Source: an uncultured Lachnospiraceae bacterium (GTDB lineage Bacteria; Bacillota_A; Clostridia; Lachnospirales; Lachnospiraceae). From it: DNA of 22,473 nucleotides. The DNA is taken from positions 1-22,473 of the forward strand of contig CAJUOF010000179.1 in assembly GCA_910587905.1 (NCBI GenBank), written 5' to 3'. Below are positions 22,445 through 22,473 of the stretch, piece by piece. The notes beneath the pieces were generated by a model, which was not told where the DNA came from, searched no databases, and saw nothing but the letters and a program-made list of their open reading frames with translations. Both the position numbers and the translations under genes were made by a program. Positions within the stretch are counted from its first letter, which is position 1. Each line of letters begins with the position of its first letter.

Positions 22445-22473
22445 AGATCGGAAGAGCACACGTCTGAACTCCA
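22445..22473. other. Illumina TruSeq adapter sequence (artefact)
   Basis: The terminal 29 bases begin AGATCGGAAGAGCACACGTC and continue TGAACTCCA, matching the TruSeq read 1 adapter exactly. It interrupts the lipid kinase frame. This is an untrimmed library artefact and not genomic. Confidence 0.97.

Overview
The window reads as a chromosomal contig from an anaerobic Clostridia bacterium, most likely a Lachnospiraceae member. The reasons are the acetate kinase, DUF4317 and Clostridia-type RlmD proteins, the GGAGG ribosome binding sites, the sigma-A promoters, and a GC-rich backbone broken by AT-richer patches. It comes from a short-read assembly: the last 29 bases (22445-22473) are Illumina TruSeq adapter, so genomic sequence ends at 22444. 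No rRNA, tRNA, CRISPR array or intact transposase was found.

Layout. 1-1466 (+): the end of an ABC-2 type permease and a small sensor histidine kinase. 1476-2074 (+): an AT-rich DUF4160/DUF2442 pair with its own promoter; DUF4160 is frameshifted. 2107-3448 (-): ackA with promoter and a strong terminator-like hairpin. 3524-5421 (+): ftsH. 5435-6700 (+): a DUF4317 gene bracketed by exact 18-bp inverted repeats and followed by two palindromic intergenic elements. 7020-8133 (+): a decayed GNAT/YoaP acetyltransferase and a 2H phosphoesterase. 8178-9055 (-): a double zinc-ribbon membrane protein with a clear promoter. 9186-13085 (-): a YjiH-family membrane protein, an HcxA/GldA-like dehydrogenase and a class I aminotransferase; the last two are 7 bp apart and resemble the E. 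coli ybdH-ybdL pairing.

13086-16057 (-) looks like an accessory patch: hairpins, a terminator, a truncated TfoX-like ORF, an intact GNAT-YoaP gene, a WYL-domain regulator with a palindrome at its promoter, and an internally deleted AIPR-type abortive-infection gene. 16058-17707 (-) encodes an RlmD-type 23S rRNA uracil methyltransferase whose usual C-terminal extension is cut off by one in-frame UAG. 17929-21827 (-) holds a small acidic-tailed membrane protein, a PcrA/UvrD helicase and an SPFH/zinc-ribbon protein behind a consensus promoter. 21843-22444 (-) is the C-terminal part of a DagK-type lipid kinase.

Functional reading. Most of the window is housekeeping: acetate/ATP metabolism, membrane proteolysis, DNA repair, rRNA modification and lipid phosphorylation. 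The more unusual material is the repeat family around DUF4317, a second palindrome of about 190 bp ahead of the YjiH gene, the probable amino acid to 2-hydroxy acid gene pair, the rlmD UAG, and the remnants of defence and accessory genes. I did not find a complete new system that the sequence alone can support.
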